DNA of 64,000 nucleotides. Origin: Polynucleobacter sp. MWH-UH35A. Lineage in GTDB: Bacteria > Pseudomonadota > Gammaproteobacteria > Burkholderiales > Burkholderiaceae. A program made the position numbers and the translations under genes. The notes below the pieces were generated by a model. The model was not told the origin of the DNA, made no database searches, and worked only from the letters and a program-made list of their open reading frames with translations. The stretch is from NCBI RefSeq assembly GCF_018687075.1, contig NZ_CP061285.1:1674001-1738000 (forward strand), given 5' to 3'. How positions within the stretch are numbered: position 1 is the stretch's first letter; the number at the start of each line of letters is the position of its first letter. This document shows positions 55,176-62,533 of this stretch, in pieces.

Positions 55176-55252
55176 TGGTGGCGAATCAGGGATTTGAACC
55201 CCGGACCTGCGGATTATGATTCCGTCGCTCTAACCAGCTGAGCTAATTCGCC
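55176..55252 (-). tRNA. tRNA-Met (anticodon CAT)
   Basis: A 77-nt cloverleaf on the reverse strand: acceptor GGCGAAT / ATTCGCC, D-arm GCTC-AGCTGGTTA-GAGC, anticodon loop ATCATAA with CAT, T-loop TTCAAAT between CGGGG and CCCTG, and an encoded ACCA end at 55176. CAT also occurs in tRNA-Ile with lysidine; the overall sequence matches elongator tRNA-Met of Burkholderiales better. The tRNA is complete, and the mobile island lies on its 5' side. A TACAAT -10-like box about 16 bp upstream looks like its own promoter. Confidence 0.92.
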
Positions 55253-55418
55253 GAAGGTGTGATTGTAGCAAATCCGCCCCACATTCTGCTTGACGCTGGG
55301 GCAAATGCTATTTCCTATGTGTTTTAACTGTAGCTAACTCTGCCTAATCGTGCAACCGTGTAGTTCTACGGTGCTTAATCCTGTTTAAGGGTGTTTAACC
55401 CTACTTCGCTTTTCCTGC

Positions 55419-55586
55419 TTACGCAGAAACTGCTTTTTGTAAATTTTGCTGTGCTTTGGTAATTTTTTGACGCTTACGTTCGCTGTCTAACGCTTTACTG
55501 ACATTATCTTTCTGTCGCTTTAATGCATCCAAGCGTGCCTGTTGCGGAGTAAGCGGCTTAATTGGTTGAATTTCGTTAATCCTCAT
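55419..55586 (-). CDS. Small basic helical protein of mobile elements
   Basis: A 55-residue reverse-strand gene starting MRINEIQPIKPLTPQQARLDAL and continuing with a lysine/arginine/glutamine-rich coiled-coil-like tail. The opening resembles short proteins of phages and integrated elements that begin MR(I/V)xE(I/V)xPxKPLTPQQAR. The longer frame to 55718 has an unrelated N-terminal extension over the divergent membrane gene, so the internal ATG at 55586 is preferred. It is the first island gene after the tRNA; function unknown. Confidence 0.7.
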   Translation of the reverse strand: MRINEIQPIKPLTPQQARLDALKRQKDNVSKALDSERKRQKITKAQQNLQKAVSA

Positions 55587-55620
55587 ATAGTATTTAGCGA
55601 AAGACACTTTGAAAGAATTT

Positions 55621-56202
55621 ATGACTGTTGGCGTTGATTTGCTACTAAAAGCAGGCTCTGTAGTATTGACTACAGTTTTAGCGGTTGTTATCAAAAAAAT
55701 ATTGGAAGACAAGCCCAAGCTAATAACCTATTTAGTTCACGCCTCAGCAATCCCCTTAAATATCCAATCGCCATCACCTCAGCAAACATCACAAGTCAAT
55801 ATTCATACTTTTGTCGTTAAAAATACAGGGAGAGTCTCAGCAAAGAATGTTCGGATTGGACATAACTATCTTCCCAATAGCTTTCAAGTCTTTCCACAGG
55901 TTAATTATCAAATTCTTAACAACGCTAATGACTCAGCGGAAATTCTTATTCCAGTCCTTGTGGCTGGAGAAGAGATTGCTATCTCTTATCTTTACTTCCC
56001 TCCCACTCTATATACAAATATCAATTCATACACAAAATCAGATGAGGGATTTGCGAAGATGGTTACCACCATACCCATTCCCCAACCAACTAGACTGGCA
56101 AAAATAGTGGTGCTGGGGTTAATGTTTGTTGGTGCTTCCTCAATACTGTATTGGATTGCAAGTTACTTTTTTGCGCCATACCTTAGCGAGTTAATTGCAT
56201 AG
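55621..56202 (+). CDS. Membrane-anchored protein of unknown function
   Basis: A 193-residue protein with one N-terminal hydrophobic helix (LLLKAGSVVLTTVLAVVIKKIL) and a C-terminal helix (IVVLGLMFVGASSILYWIASYFF). The middle (about residues 40-150) is strand-rich, with NIHTFVVKNTGRVSAKNVRIGHN and AEILIPVLVAGEEIAISYLYF, suggesting an immunoglobulin-like beta fold held at the membrane. A TTG start at 55609 is possible; ATG at 55621 is preferred. Divergent from the 55-residue gene, and its end overlaps the small gene at 56183. Not recognised by family. Confidence 0.65.
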   Translation: MTVGVDLLLKAGSVVLTTVLAVVIKKILEDKPKLITYLVHASAIPLNIQSPSPQQTSQVNIHTFVVKNTGRVSAKNVRIGHNYLPNSFQVFPQVNYQILNNANDSAEILIPVLVAGEEIAISYLYFPPTLYTNINSYTKSDEGFAKMVTTIPIPQPTRLAKIVVLGLMFVGASSILYWIASYFFAPYLSELIA

Positions 56203-56332
56203 GTGGCGATACAACATTGTTGGCGCCGTACTGTTGCTGAACTAACTTGTAAGCATAGTTGGGATTTTCTGCAAACACGATGGTGCTCATTACTACCCCA
56301 CCGACTTTAACGATTGCTTTGTATTGATGCAT
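56183..56332 (-). CDS. Small 49-residue protein, not seen by length-limited ORF calling
   Basis: A reverse-strand frame gives MHQYKAIVKVGGVVMSTIVF followed by AENPNYAYKLVQQQYGANNV and a short tail. The pattern (YKAIVK-x-GG, then a strand, AENxxxAxxLxxxQYGxxN(V/C)V) resembles small beta-alpha-beta proteins common in integrative elements. It lies 41 bp after the integrase stop, with a palindrome between them, and overlaps the membrane-protein gene end by 20 bp. No good ribosome site is visible, so it may be read through from the integrase gene. Confidence 0.6.
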   Translation of the reverse strand: MHQYKAIVKVGGVVMSTIVFAENPNYAYKLVQQQYGANNVVSPPMQLTR

Positions 56333-56346
56333 ATGAGTATTTATAC

Positions 56347-56367
56347 GGTGTCGTTTTAAACGACACC
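56347..56367. repeat. Island palindrome copy 1 (integrase downstream side)
   Basis: 21-bp perfect palindrome with 10-base arms (GGTGTCGTTT and its complement) around one central base T, between the integrase stop and the 49-residue gene. Its core GTCGTTTTAAACGAC recurs three more times in the island, there with A at the centre. No T-run follows on the transcribed strand. Confidence 0.85.
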
Positions 56368-56373
56368 AATTGC

Positions 56374-57399
56374 TTAGATAAGCACCTTCAAAATTACATC
56401 CCGCTTTTGCTCAAGCGTATAACCCACAGTCCCGTAAGTATTAAATTCACTTCCCCCACTGCTGTGCCCAGTAATACTCTCAGCGAGGCGTGTGGGTATG
56501 TCATTCCTTGCCTTCATCCTATCAATGATTGCGTGTCTAAACATATGACTTTTAAAGTCAAACTCCTTTAGTGTTTTCTTAATGATTTGCGAACAACTAC
56601 TGTTGCCGTTATCCCTTGCGTAGTGCGGTACAAACCATTCGCTATTTTTCTTCTTTGCAATCTTGTATAACTCCTTTGCGGCATCTAATGAAACTCCACA
56701 AAGTGGTACAGCACGAATGCTTGATTTTGTTTTTCTGTCACTCAACGCATTTCGCCTTATCCATAAGTGCGGAATATCGTGCTCTAAAACACAATCCTCC
56801 AATCTTGCAAATAGTGGTTCTGACAACCTAAAACCCGTATTAAGCTGAATGAGTGCTACTAACTTATGTGGTGTTGAGTTTCTTAATAAGCATTCTTTGA
56901 CTTGATGAATGAGTTGCGTCGTAATAATTGGCATTGGACGCTTGTTATCACCTTCCCCCCTAATCTTTAATGCTCTAAATGGACTTAGCCTATCTATGTC
57001 CAAATGCTTAAATGCCATATTCAGCATTGCGTTGAGTGTGTTGTTATGTTTCCGAACGCTAGTTGGACTCAACCCTCTTGCAAGCTGATAATCCCTATAT
57101 TCAGTAATGTGCCAATGCTTTAGCTCATCTAAAGTTAAATCACCAAAAAAATCTTTAAAACTACGGAAGTGATAGTTAGCGTGTTTAACAAATGTTGGAC
57201 GGTGTGACGATGTAGCTTCATTCATATAGATTTGAAAAGCATCTGTAATCGTTGGCAATTTTCCATTCTTCTGCTTTGCCAAATGCTCGCTAATAACTTT
57301 GGCGAGGAACTCTTCTTCAAAGTTCATACCATTGACATTAATTAAGCGTTCAATTTTGTCAAAGACTATTGGATGGGGTTTTATTACGATAGCTCGCAT
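56374..57399 (-). CDS. Tyrosine-type site-specific integrase
   Basis: A 341-residue recombinase with a complete catalytic set: R191 in LNTGFRLSEPL, a lysine-containing turn DRKTKSSIRAVPL, H285-x-x-R288 in HMFRHAIIDRM, H312 in ITGHSSGG and Y322 in NTYGTVGY. The N-terminal half contains the core-binding domain (TITDAFQIYMNEA, then the four-helix ARGLSPTSVRKHNNTLNAMLNMAF). AAGGAAAA precedes the start. Lying near the tRNA-Met at the left end of the island, it is the best candidate for the integration enzyme. Palindrome copies 1 and 2 flank it on both sides. Confidence 0.93.
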   Translation of the reverse strand: MRAIVIKPHPIVFDKIERLINVNGMNFEEEFLAKVISEHLAKQKNGKLPTITDAFQIYMNEATSSHRPTFVKHANYHFRSFKDFFGDLTLDELKHWHITEYRDYQLARGLSPTSVRKHNNTLNAMLNMAFKHLDIDRLSPFRALKIRGEGDNKRPMPIITTQLIHQVKECLLRNSTPHKLVALIQLNTGFRLSEPLFARLEDCVLEHDIPHLWIRRNALSDRKTKSSIRAVPLCGVSLDAAKELYKIAKKKNSEWFVPHYARDNGNSSCSQIIKKTLKEFDFKSHMFRHAIIDRMKARNDIPTRLAESITGHSSGGSEFNTYGTVGYTLEQKRDVILKVLI

Positions 57400-57438
57400 A
57401 GTTTTCCTTGTTAAAGTAAAGTTGGATTGCTCGGCGAT

Positions 57439-57461
57439 GGGTGTCGTTTAAAACGACACCC
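57439..57461. repeat. Island palindrome copy 2 (integrase upstream side)
   Basis: 23-bp perfect palindrome with 11-base arms (GGGTGTCGTTT and its complement) around a central A, in the 70-bp gap between the DUF6641-like stop and the integrase start. It is the longest of the four copies and could bind a regulator of the integrase. Confidence 0.85.
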
Positions 57462-57469
57462 TTACCAAC

Positions 57470-57910
57470 CTACTTACGAAAACCCGCCTTTAGTGCTCCA
57501 CTAGCTAATTCAATCTGACTGTCTAATTCACCAGCCTCTACTGCTTGTTTAATTGCGGAGAGTGCTTTTACTAGCTCATCAGCACTTGAAACTTCTACGC
57601 TATGTTTGCCTTTAGCCAGCTCTATAACTTTTGTTCCGTACTTAACGGACACACAAACCTTACCCGCTTCATTCTTAAACCACCACTCTCTCAATCTTTT
57701 ATTCACTTCTACGCTTTTACGTAATCCAGTTTCTGCATCTTTAACTGTGCGAAACTTTTTCACCGTAAAGCTAGTGCCATCTATATGAGATTTCGCTAGC
57801 TGTATCTGCTCCCACAATTTATTACTCAGCTTATTACGACGAAACACTATTTGCGGAATATGTGTTGGTTTTTTTGCTGTTGATAATTTCAATCCATCTA
57901 ATGTGCTCAT
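57470..57910 (-). CDS. DUF6641-like protein
   Basis: A 146-residue protein starting MSTLDGLKLSTAKKPTHIPQ, then RRNKLSNKLWEQIQLAKSH and RLREWWFKNEAGKVCVSVKYGTKVIELAKGK. I recognise this as the pattern of DUF6641 proteins, found in Burkholderiales phage-like or integrative elements (family number from memory). No catalytic motif is visible. A good TAGGAG site precedes the ATG. It reads into the integrase gene and may be co-transcribed with it. Confidence 0.7.
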   Translation of the reverse strand: MSTLDGLKLSTAKKPTHIPQIVFRRNKLSNKLWEQIQLAKSHIDGTSFTVKKFRTVKDAETGLRKSVEVNKRLREWWFKNEAGKVCVSVKYGTKVIELAKGKHSVEVSSADELVKALSAIKQAVEAGELDSQIELASGALKAGFRK

Positions 57911-57955
57911 TTTTTTCTCCTATAAGTTAATGGGCACACTTAATTTATTACCAGA

Positions 57956-57978
57956 ATTTCGGTTTGGACAACCGAAAT
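57956..57978. promoter_or_regulatory. Inverted repeat upstream of the DUF6641-like gene
   Basis: ATTTCGGTT / AACCGAAAT, 9-base perfect arms around a 5-base loop, 45 bp before the DUF6641-like start. No T-run follows on either strand, so an operator is more likely than a terminator. Confidence 0.5.
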
Positions 57979-58074
57979 CTGCCTAAAGAAACCAAATCAA
58001 TTGTGTAAAAAATAATTGGTTTTATTTGGTATTGCATAAATATCTATACAAATGAGACATAAAAGTTGGCACGC

Positions 58075-58570
58075 TGAATGTAATAGTGCTGTGTAATCCG
58101 TTCTGATGTGTGACGGTAAGCAAACGAGTTGCTCATTACTCGCTGTATCGCACTACCTAGCTATATGCTAGATGCCTTAAATGCCACACCAATGTGTAGA
58201 AGCGTTTGCGATGCTGTAATGGTTAGAGCGTAGTGATACGCAAATAAAGTGAGTGGGATGCCACAATTAAACCCACAAACACTCTACAAAGCTACTGGTA
58301 TAGGCTGTGGAGTTGTTGCGTAAGACGAGCACATAAAAGGTGATAGCAAAACCTACCTTCCTTGTTAAATCAAGTTGTGTGTATGCCAGTTATGTAAAAC
58401 CTCAGCAAAAGGTTGTTTATCGCTACGCTCTTAAATGAGCGTGGCTTATGGCTCCTAGCAAAAGGGATTAAAGACAAAATCAATCAAAAAGATATAAGAG
58501 AAAGTGTGACGAACAAAAGCGATAGCTTTTGTGAAGGCACAGGCAGACTGCGAAGTAGTTTGCCTTTAAA
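58075..58570 (+). ncRNA. Candidate large structured RNA of the island
   Basis: The 732-bp interval 57911-58642 has no convincing protein gene but contains a chain of hairpins. Examples: CGAGT/ACTCG (58125-58142), CTAGC/GCTAG (58157-58171), TTTGCG+ATGCT with AGCGT+CGCAAA (58205-58244), CTCTAC+AGC with GCT+GTGGAG (58282-58312), AACCT/AGGTT (58398-58414), GCTACGCTC/GAGCGTGGC (58422-58445), ACAAAAGC/GCTTTTGT (58513-58532) and an 11-bp stem with GAA loop (58541-58565). Four of these stems use G-U pairs that exist only if the plus strand is transcribed. No family could be named. Limits are approximate. It could also contain the leader of the nuclease gene. Confidence 0.5.
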
Positions 58571-58642
58571 TCAAGTACTACCTATGCGATATATGTTTTT
58601 ATTGATAACATTCTTATAGTTTTAATACCAAAGAATGCGTAT

Positions 58643-59662
58643 ATGAATGAAACTAATAGAGTTATAGATAGCCTTCAAAAGGTTCTCTGTACTGCTACAA
58701 GCACAGTATCAGACTCTCGTGTTGAAAATAATGACTACTTTAAACGTCGTGTTTTAGGGTTTAAGGCAGAGATAGAGTTTGAGAAAGCAGTTAAAGACTT
58801 CTCAAGTGAACTCCATTTTGTAGAAGGCGGACAGTTTATTTCTAAAAAGATAAGCGGTGCGGCAGATGACAAAAACACATTTTTCTATACAACAATTGAT
58901 TACGAAGCACCAACTGCTTATACAAGTGTATATAAACGCATATCTCAATGGGATGAAGTTGATGAGATGCTTTATATCCAAGTATTAGAAAATGATTGGA
59001 CAACAGAACCTTTTAACATTACTCAACACGATGGTGTTAAAGCAACAACAACCATTCTGAAACCAAAGTTTATTTTTTATCAATTTGATAAGACAACATC
59101 TACTTTTACAAATCATCTAATACAAGATTTTTCCGTAATCCTTCAGCACTTCAATGAACCCGCAAGAAAACCGAGTTTATTTAAGATTAGAGGAGATGAA
59201 CAGTTTAGGTATTTCGAACAATACGATATTCGCACGCTTAAGAAAATCTACGCTACTCGCTATTTTTTAGACAACATAATGAGACAAGCACAAGGCAGGC
59301 AGTTCATTGACTTGGATGGTTTCATACTCAAAAACGACAAAGTGGTATTAGTTGAGATTAAAGAAAAGTCTCCGATTGAGGATGGTGAGTCAATGACAAA
59401 ATGGCAGTATGGATGGGACTCACGCAGACTTCTTTGGTATCTATACTTACTTAATAAACTTGATTTGGCAGTTCTATATAACGTACGACGAGTAAATAAT
59501 AGAACGGATAGGTTGTTTGTCCAGTGGGACTCTCTGTTTATTGATGACTTCTTAAAAGGAGTTAGTTGGAGCAATAGCAGAGGCGGTGGAGGTGGAGAAG
59601 ATACGCTTCTCGCACCATATCTTTACTTCAAACGCTTGAATGAAATATTAGAAACGCTTTAA
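58643..59662 (+). CDS. Probable type II restriction endonuclease (PD-(D/E)XK)
   Basis: A 339-residue protein with a nuclease core in its second half: D223/D225 in FIDLDGFILKND, then E238-x-K240 in VVLVEIKEKSP, followed by GWDSRRLLWYLYLLNK. The N-terminal half has no domain I recognise. It is convergent with, and overlaps by 4 bp, the adjacent cytosine methyltransferase gene, the usual pairing of a restriction-modification system. I cannot name its family or recognition sequence. The start at 58643 has only a weak ribosome site, and the preceding 500 bp are structured. Confidence 0.75.
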   Translation: MNETNRVIDSLQKVLCTATSTVSDSRVENNDYFKRRVLGFKAEIEFEKAVKDFSSELHFVEGGQFISKKISGAADDKNTFFYTTIDYEAPTAYTSVYKRISQWDEVDEMLYIQVLENDWTTEPFNITQHDGVKATTTILKPKFIFYQFDKTTSTFTNHLIQDFSVILQHFNEPARKPSLFKIRGDEQFRYFEQYDIRTLKKIYATRYFLDNIMRQAQGRQFIDLDGFILKNDKVVLVEIKEKSPIEDGESMTKWQYGWDSRRLLWYLYLLNKLDLAVLYNVRRVNNRTDRLFVQWDSLFIDDFLKGVSWSNSRGGGGGEDTLLAPYLYFKRLNEILETL

Positions 59663-60741
59663 GTCTTCAACGCTTTTAAAGCGGCGGAGACTTTTTCTTT
59701 TTTAATCTTTTCTACGTTTATCTTTTTATGCTCAACCTTTTTGAGGTTGATTTTCTTCATTGTCTTAAGAACTTCCTTTGCTAAAGCATTTACAACAGGA
59801 ACAGCAACGCTGTTTCCAAACTGCTTATATGTTTGTGTATCACTTGCAGGAAGCACAAAGTTGTCGGGAAATCCTTGTAGTCTTGCCGCTTCGCGTGGAG
59901 TGAGTTTGCGAGGATTCTTTCCTTTTTGCTCTATTAGAATCTCTGAACCATCTTTGTAATATCTTGCTGAAATAGTGCTTGTATATTTTGATTTCTCATT
60001 AAACAATGAGTATCCAAAACCATTTCCTTTTTCTATGTGTTCTGCTTTTCTTCTTTGATGTCCCGCCCACAATGTATCTGAGATTGTGTATTTCGCATCT
60101 ACTTTTTTCTCAAGTATGTCGCCGACTTTCACTTCTGTTTTTGGAGGTATTGGAAATGTGAAATTCACATTTCCCAAAAATCCAATGATGTAGATACGTT
60201 CTCTATTCTGAGGAACTCCGAAGTCTTTAGCGTTTAGCACTTCAGCAAATACGCTATACCCCATACCTTCCAACACTTCCTTAACCACTTGAAATGTATT
60301 TCCACCGTCGTGTGTTCTAAACCTCTTAACATTCTCTAAAAAGACAACGCGGGGACGATGGTGGTTTACGATTCTTGCTACATCAAAGAATAATGTTCCC
60401 CTAGTGTCAGCCAATCCCTTTTTAAGTCCCGCTTGTGAAAAAGGCTGGCAAGGAAAACCTGCCAATAGGATGTCAAACGGAGGGATTGTTTTCTCATCTA
60501 CTGCAGTAATATCCCCAAAAGGTTTATCCCCAAAATTTGCCTCATAGGTTTTCTGTGCGGCTTCATCCCATTCTGAAGTGAATACCGTTTCACAACCCTC
60601 TAGCTCAAAGCCCATACGAATACCACCTATACCCGCAAATAAATCAATCATTCGCGGGCTGCTCTTACTATATTTCTTTACTTTCACATTCCCAAAAAAA
60701 TCACGCTGTAATTCTTTTGGTGCTTTTGCAACTTTTTTCAT
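59659..60741 (-). CDS. DNA (cytosine-5) methyltransferase
   Basis: A 360-residue m5C methyltransferase with all key motifs in order: I (IDLFAGIGGIRMGFE), IV with catalytic C98 in AGFPCQPFSQAGL, VI (VFLENVKRF), VIII (QNRERIYIIGF), a target-recognition region containing GNGFGYSLFNE and SARYYKDGSEIL, IX (KLTPREAARLQGFPDNF) and X (YKQFGNSVAVPVV). A lysine-rich tail follows. It should protect DNA from the neighbouring nuclease. Specificity cannot be read from sequence alone. It starts by a region with paired small hairpins and inverted repeats that may regulate it. Confidence 0.92.
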   Translation of the reverse strand: MKKVAKAPKELQRDFFGNVKVKKYSKSSPRMIDLFAGIGGIRMGFELEGCETVFTSEWDEAAQKTYEANFGDKPFGDITAVDEKTIPPFDILLAGFPCQPFSQAGLKKGLADTRGTLFFDVARIVNHHRPRVVFLENVKRFRTHDGGNTFQVVKEVLEGMGYSVFAEVLNAKDFGVPQNRERIYIIGFLGNVNFTFPIPPKTEVKVGDILEKKVDAKYTISDTLWAGHQRRKAEHIEKGNGFGYSLFNEKSKYTSTISARYYKDGSEILIEQKGKNPRKLTPREAARLQGFPDNFVLPASDTQTYKQFGNSVAVPVVNALAKEVLKTMKKINLKKVEHKKINVEKIKKEKVSAALKALKT

Positions 60742-61132
60742 ATTTCAGAACTTAACTCAATATATTTTGTGAAGCTATTTTACTTTCAACTTCAAAATCA
60801 AGTTGGGTGTTTTGGAGCTTCAAAACCAAGCTGTAAGCACAATAAACAAAACAGCGAATAGCAGTACAGCAGAGAAGTACTTAAACAGCGTATAGACGCT
60901 ATACGCGAGTCTTCCCAATTCTGTGGGAAATAGACGACAAATTCCATAAATAAAACAATGTAATCAAATATACAAAAGATTACATTTCACCCGAAAAAAT
61001 ACACATCTCATTGATTTATGGAAGGATTTTTATTTGATGCATAACTCGCACTATGCGGTAGGAAAAAATAAACAAAGAAAACATACTTTAGACATAGCAA
61101 AACTTTGGTTAGGTACGAAAAAGGAGAAAACT
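60742..61132. promoter_or_regulatory. 391-bp regulatory gap between methyltransferase and compact recombinase
   Basis: Divergent promoter region without a gene. It holds a pair of similar hairpins, AACTT-CAAAATC-AAGTT (60788-60804) and AGCTT-CAAAACC-AAGCT (60816-60832), whose arms changed together; a perfect GCGTATAG/CTATACGC repeat (60888-60906); TTCCCA/TGGGAA (60912-60929); and AATGTAATC/GATTACATT (60957-60986). These are candidate operators for the methyltransferase and the recombinase. No C-protein gene is present. Confidence 0.5.
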
Positions 61133-61717
61133 ATGTCTAAGCAAGCAAAAACACTCAATCAAGCTGAATTACGCAGAGTACTTGATTACATTGCAACCCG
61201 CAAACACGCACTAAGAAATAGAGCGATGCTTTTGATGACTCATTTAGCGGGACTAAGGTGCGGAGAAGTATCTTCGCTTCGCTATAAGGATGTAGTCGAT
61301 GCTGAAGGCAAAGTAAGAAATGAAATACGATTAAGTGGAGAACAAACAAAGGGTGGTACGGCAAGAACGGTTTTTGTTAGTGAGCGACTACGAAAAGAAT
61401 TAGAACAGTACGTTATGTTCTTTCGACTATGCAAACTAGATGATTCAAATGTAAAGTTTTTTTATAGTCAAAAACGGGATAGCGACGGCTTCACTCCGAA
61501 CACCTGTGCCCAGTACTTCCACTATCTATACAAAAAAGCCGGCATTGATGGTGCAAGTAGCCACAGCGGAAGACGCTCATTTGCAACCGCAATTGCTTCG
61601 AAGGGTGTGGGTATAAAAGTTTTACAAAAGCTATTGGGACATAAAAATATTCAAACTACTAGTGTTTATATCTACGCAAGTGACGATATGCTTCGCAAAG
61701 CTGTGGAGCTTGCATAA
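61133..61717 (+). CDS. Compact tyrosine recombinase (FimB/FimE-sized)
   Basis: A 194-residue protein that is almost only a catalytic domain: R42 in LAGLRCGEVSSLR, K73 in TKGGTARTVFV, H144-x-x-R147 in SSHSGRRSF, H170 in LLGHKNIQTTS and Y179. It lacks the N-terminal core-binding domain of classic integrases, as do the fimbrial switch recombinases FimB and FimE. The start at 61133 has an ideal AAGGAG site 6 bases upstream; the frame is open for 33 further codons. It is divergent from the methyltransferase and convergent with the AAA+ gene. A palindrome copy lies 35 bp after its stop. Confidence 0.88.
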   Translation: MSKQAKTLNQAELRRVLDYIATRKHALRNRAMLLMTHLAGLRCGEVSSLRYKDVVDAEGKVRNEIRLSGEQTKGGTARTVFVSERLRKELEQYVMFFRLCKLDDSNVKFFYSQKRDSDGFTPNTCAQYFHYLYKKAGIDGASSHSGRRSFATAIASKGVGIKVLQKLLGHKNIQTTSVYIYASDDMLRKAVELA

Positions 61718-61740
61718 AAAAGCCCGCTATAAGCGGGCTT
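61715..61740 (-). terminator. Terminator between compact recombinase and AAA+ gene
   Basis: AAGCCCGCT / AGCGGGCTT with an ATA loop; on the reverse strand it ends in a run of T, terminating the AAA+ gene transcript. It begins at the recombinase stop and could serve both directions. Confidence 0.85.
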
Positions 61741-61751
61741 AATCTACTACT

Positions 61752-61766
61752 GTCGTTTAAAACGAC
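61752..61766. repeat. Island palindrome copy 3
   Basis: The 15-bp core GTCGTTTAAAACGAC, perfect around a central A, lies 3 bp beyond the AAA+ stop. The flanks (ACT before, TGT after) are not symmetric, unlike copies 1 and 2. Confidence 0.85.
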
Positions 61767-61769
61767 TGT

Positions 61770-62468
61770 CTATGCCGCTACCTTCAGTTGCATCCCATTC
61801 TTTCTGTAATGTCGAACAACTAGCTGTCTTGCCGCAAGCATAATTTCACGTGCACTTCCATTGCAAAGCTCAATAATTCTTAAAGCATCTTCGTCTGTAA
61901 CGTGCATTACTCCGTAGTCACTCAGTACTTGCTTAAACTTATCTAACCAAGCTGTAGCGGGTGCCGCATTAAATTCAATGCGTATGCACCTATCTTGCAC
62001 TCCACGCTCTATTGCACTAAGTTTATTTGTTGTAAGTATGAACACATTTTGAAAGCTCGCAACATTCATTGCCGCTTTTAACGAATCCATTGCCTCTGTT
62101 CGCAAGTTATCCACTTCGTCCAATACATAGTAGTTATAGCGATTGCAGTAAGGCATCAGTACTGCTTTGTGCTTAATGCTATCAATAACTTTCGCTCCGT
62201 TATCACCACCTTGTGAAATATTCACATACGTAGCAAAGTTCGCTTGCTCATTACCAAACGAAGACTCGAATAAATCGGGCAATAGCTTTGCCAATGCCGA
62301 CTTCCCCGTACCATTTACCCCATAAAGCAATATGCCGTTCTTACCACTTGCAGGAAACCCTAGTGCTCCACTTACACAGTCTTCAATTACTTCCCTTGCA
62401 TCTTGCGAATGAAACACAATGTCGTCAATCGTACGTGGTGTATAGCGTTCATCAAAATCTTTAAACAT
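61770..62468 (-). CDS. AAA+ ATPase resembling clamp-loader (RFC small-subunit type)
   Basis: A 232-residue AAA+ protein beginning MFKDFDERYTPRTIDDIVFH, the opening of RFC/DnaX-like ATPases. Walker A is GVNGTGKS (residues 50-57), Walker B VLDEVD (115-120), sensor 1 TTN (146-148), an RFC-box-like QDRC with R160-C161, and sensor 2 in NGSAREIM (R207). The size suggests only the ATPase and lid regions. Such proteins can load clamps, motors or helicases onto DNA, so this may assist island replication. The start at 62468 has GGAGAG just before it; an upstream ATG at 62501 lacks that. It follows the unknown 262-residue gene, separated by a terminator. Confidence 0.85.
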   Translation of the reverse strand: MFKDFDERYTPRTIDDIVFHSQDAREVIEDCVSGALGFPASGKNGILLYGVNGTGKSALAKLLPDLFESSFGNEQANFATYVNISQGGDNGAKVIDSIKHKAVLMPYCNRYNYYVLDEVDNLRTEAMDSLKAAMNVASFQNVFILTTNKLSAIERGVQDRCIRIEFNAAPATAWLDKFKQVLSDYGVMHVTDEDALRIIELCNGSAREIMLAARQLVVRHYRKNGMQLKVAA

Positions 62469-62488
62469 TATTCTCTCCATTTTTAGAC

Positions 62489-62519
62489 AAAAAAAGGGCA
62501 CAGCAATTACGCTGTGCCC
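62489..62519 (-). terminator. Intrinsic terminator after the 262-residue gene
   Basis: GGGCACAGC / GCTGTGCCC, a 9-bp perfect stem with a 6-base loop and seven T on the reverse strand, between the two reverse-strand genes. It means the AAA+ gene needs its own promoter or read-through. Confidence 0.9.
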
Positions 62520-62533
62520 GAAGTGATAACTAC

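Noticed and set aside
56347..57461. Palindrome copies 1 and 2 as simple rho-independent terminators of the integrase region
   Set aside because: No T-run follows on either strand, and copy 4 occurs inside a coding region.
58413..58619. A 68-codon plus-strand ORF
   Set aside because: It runs through three strong hairpins, has unusual composition and no ribosome site; it is better explained by structured RNA.
57911..58642. Group II intron, retron or tmRNA as the source of the hairpins
   Set aside because: No reverse transcriptase, no recognisable domain V, no tmRNA ends or tag frame were found.
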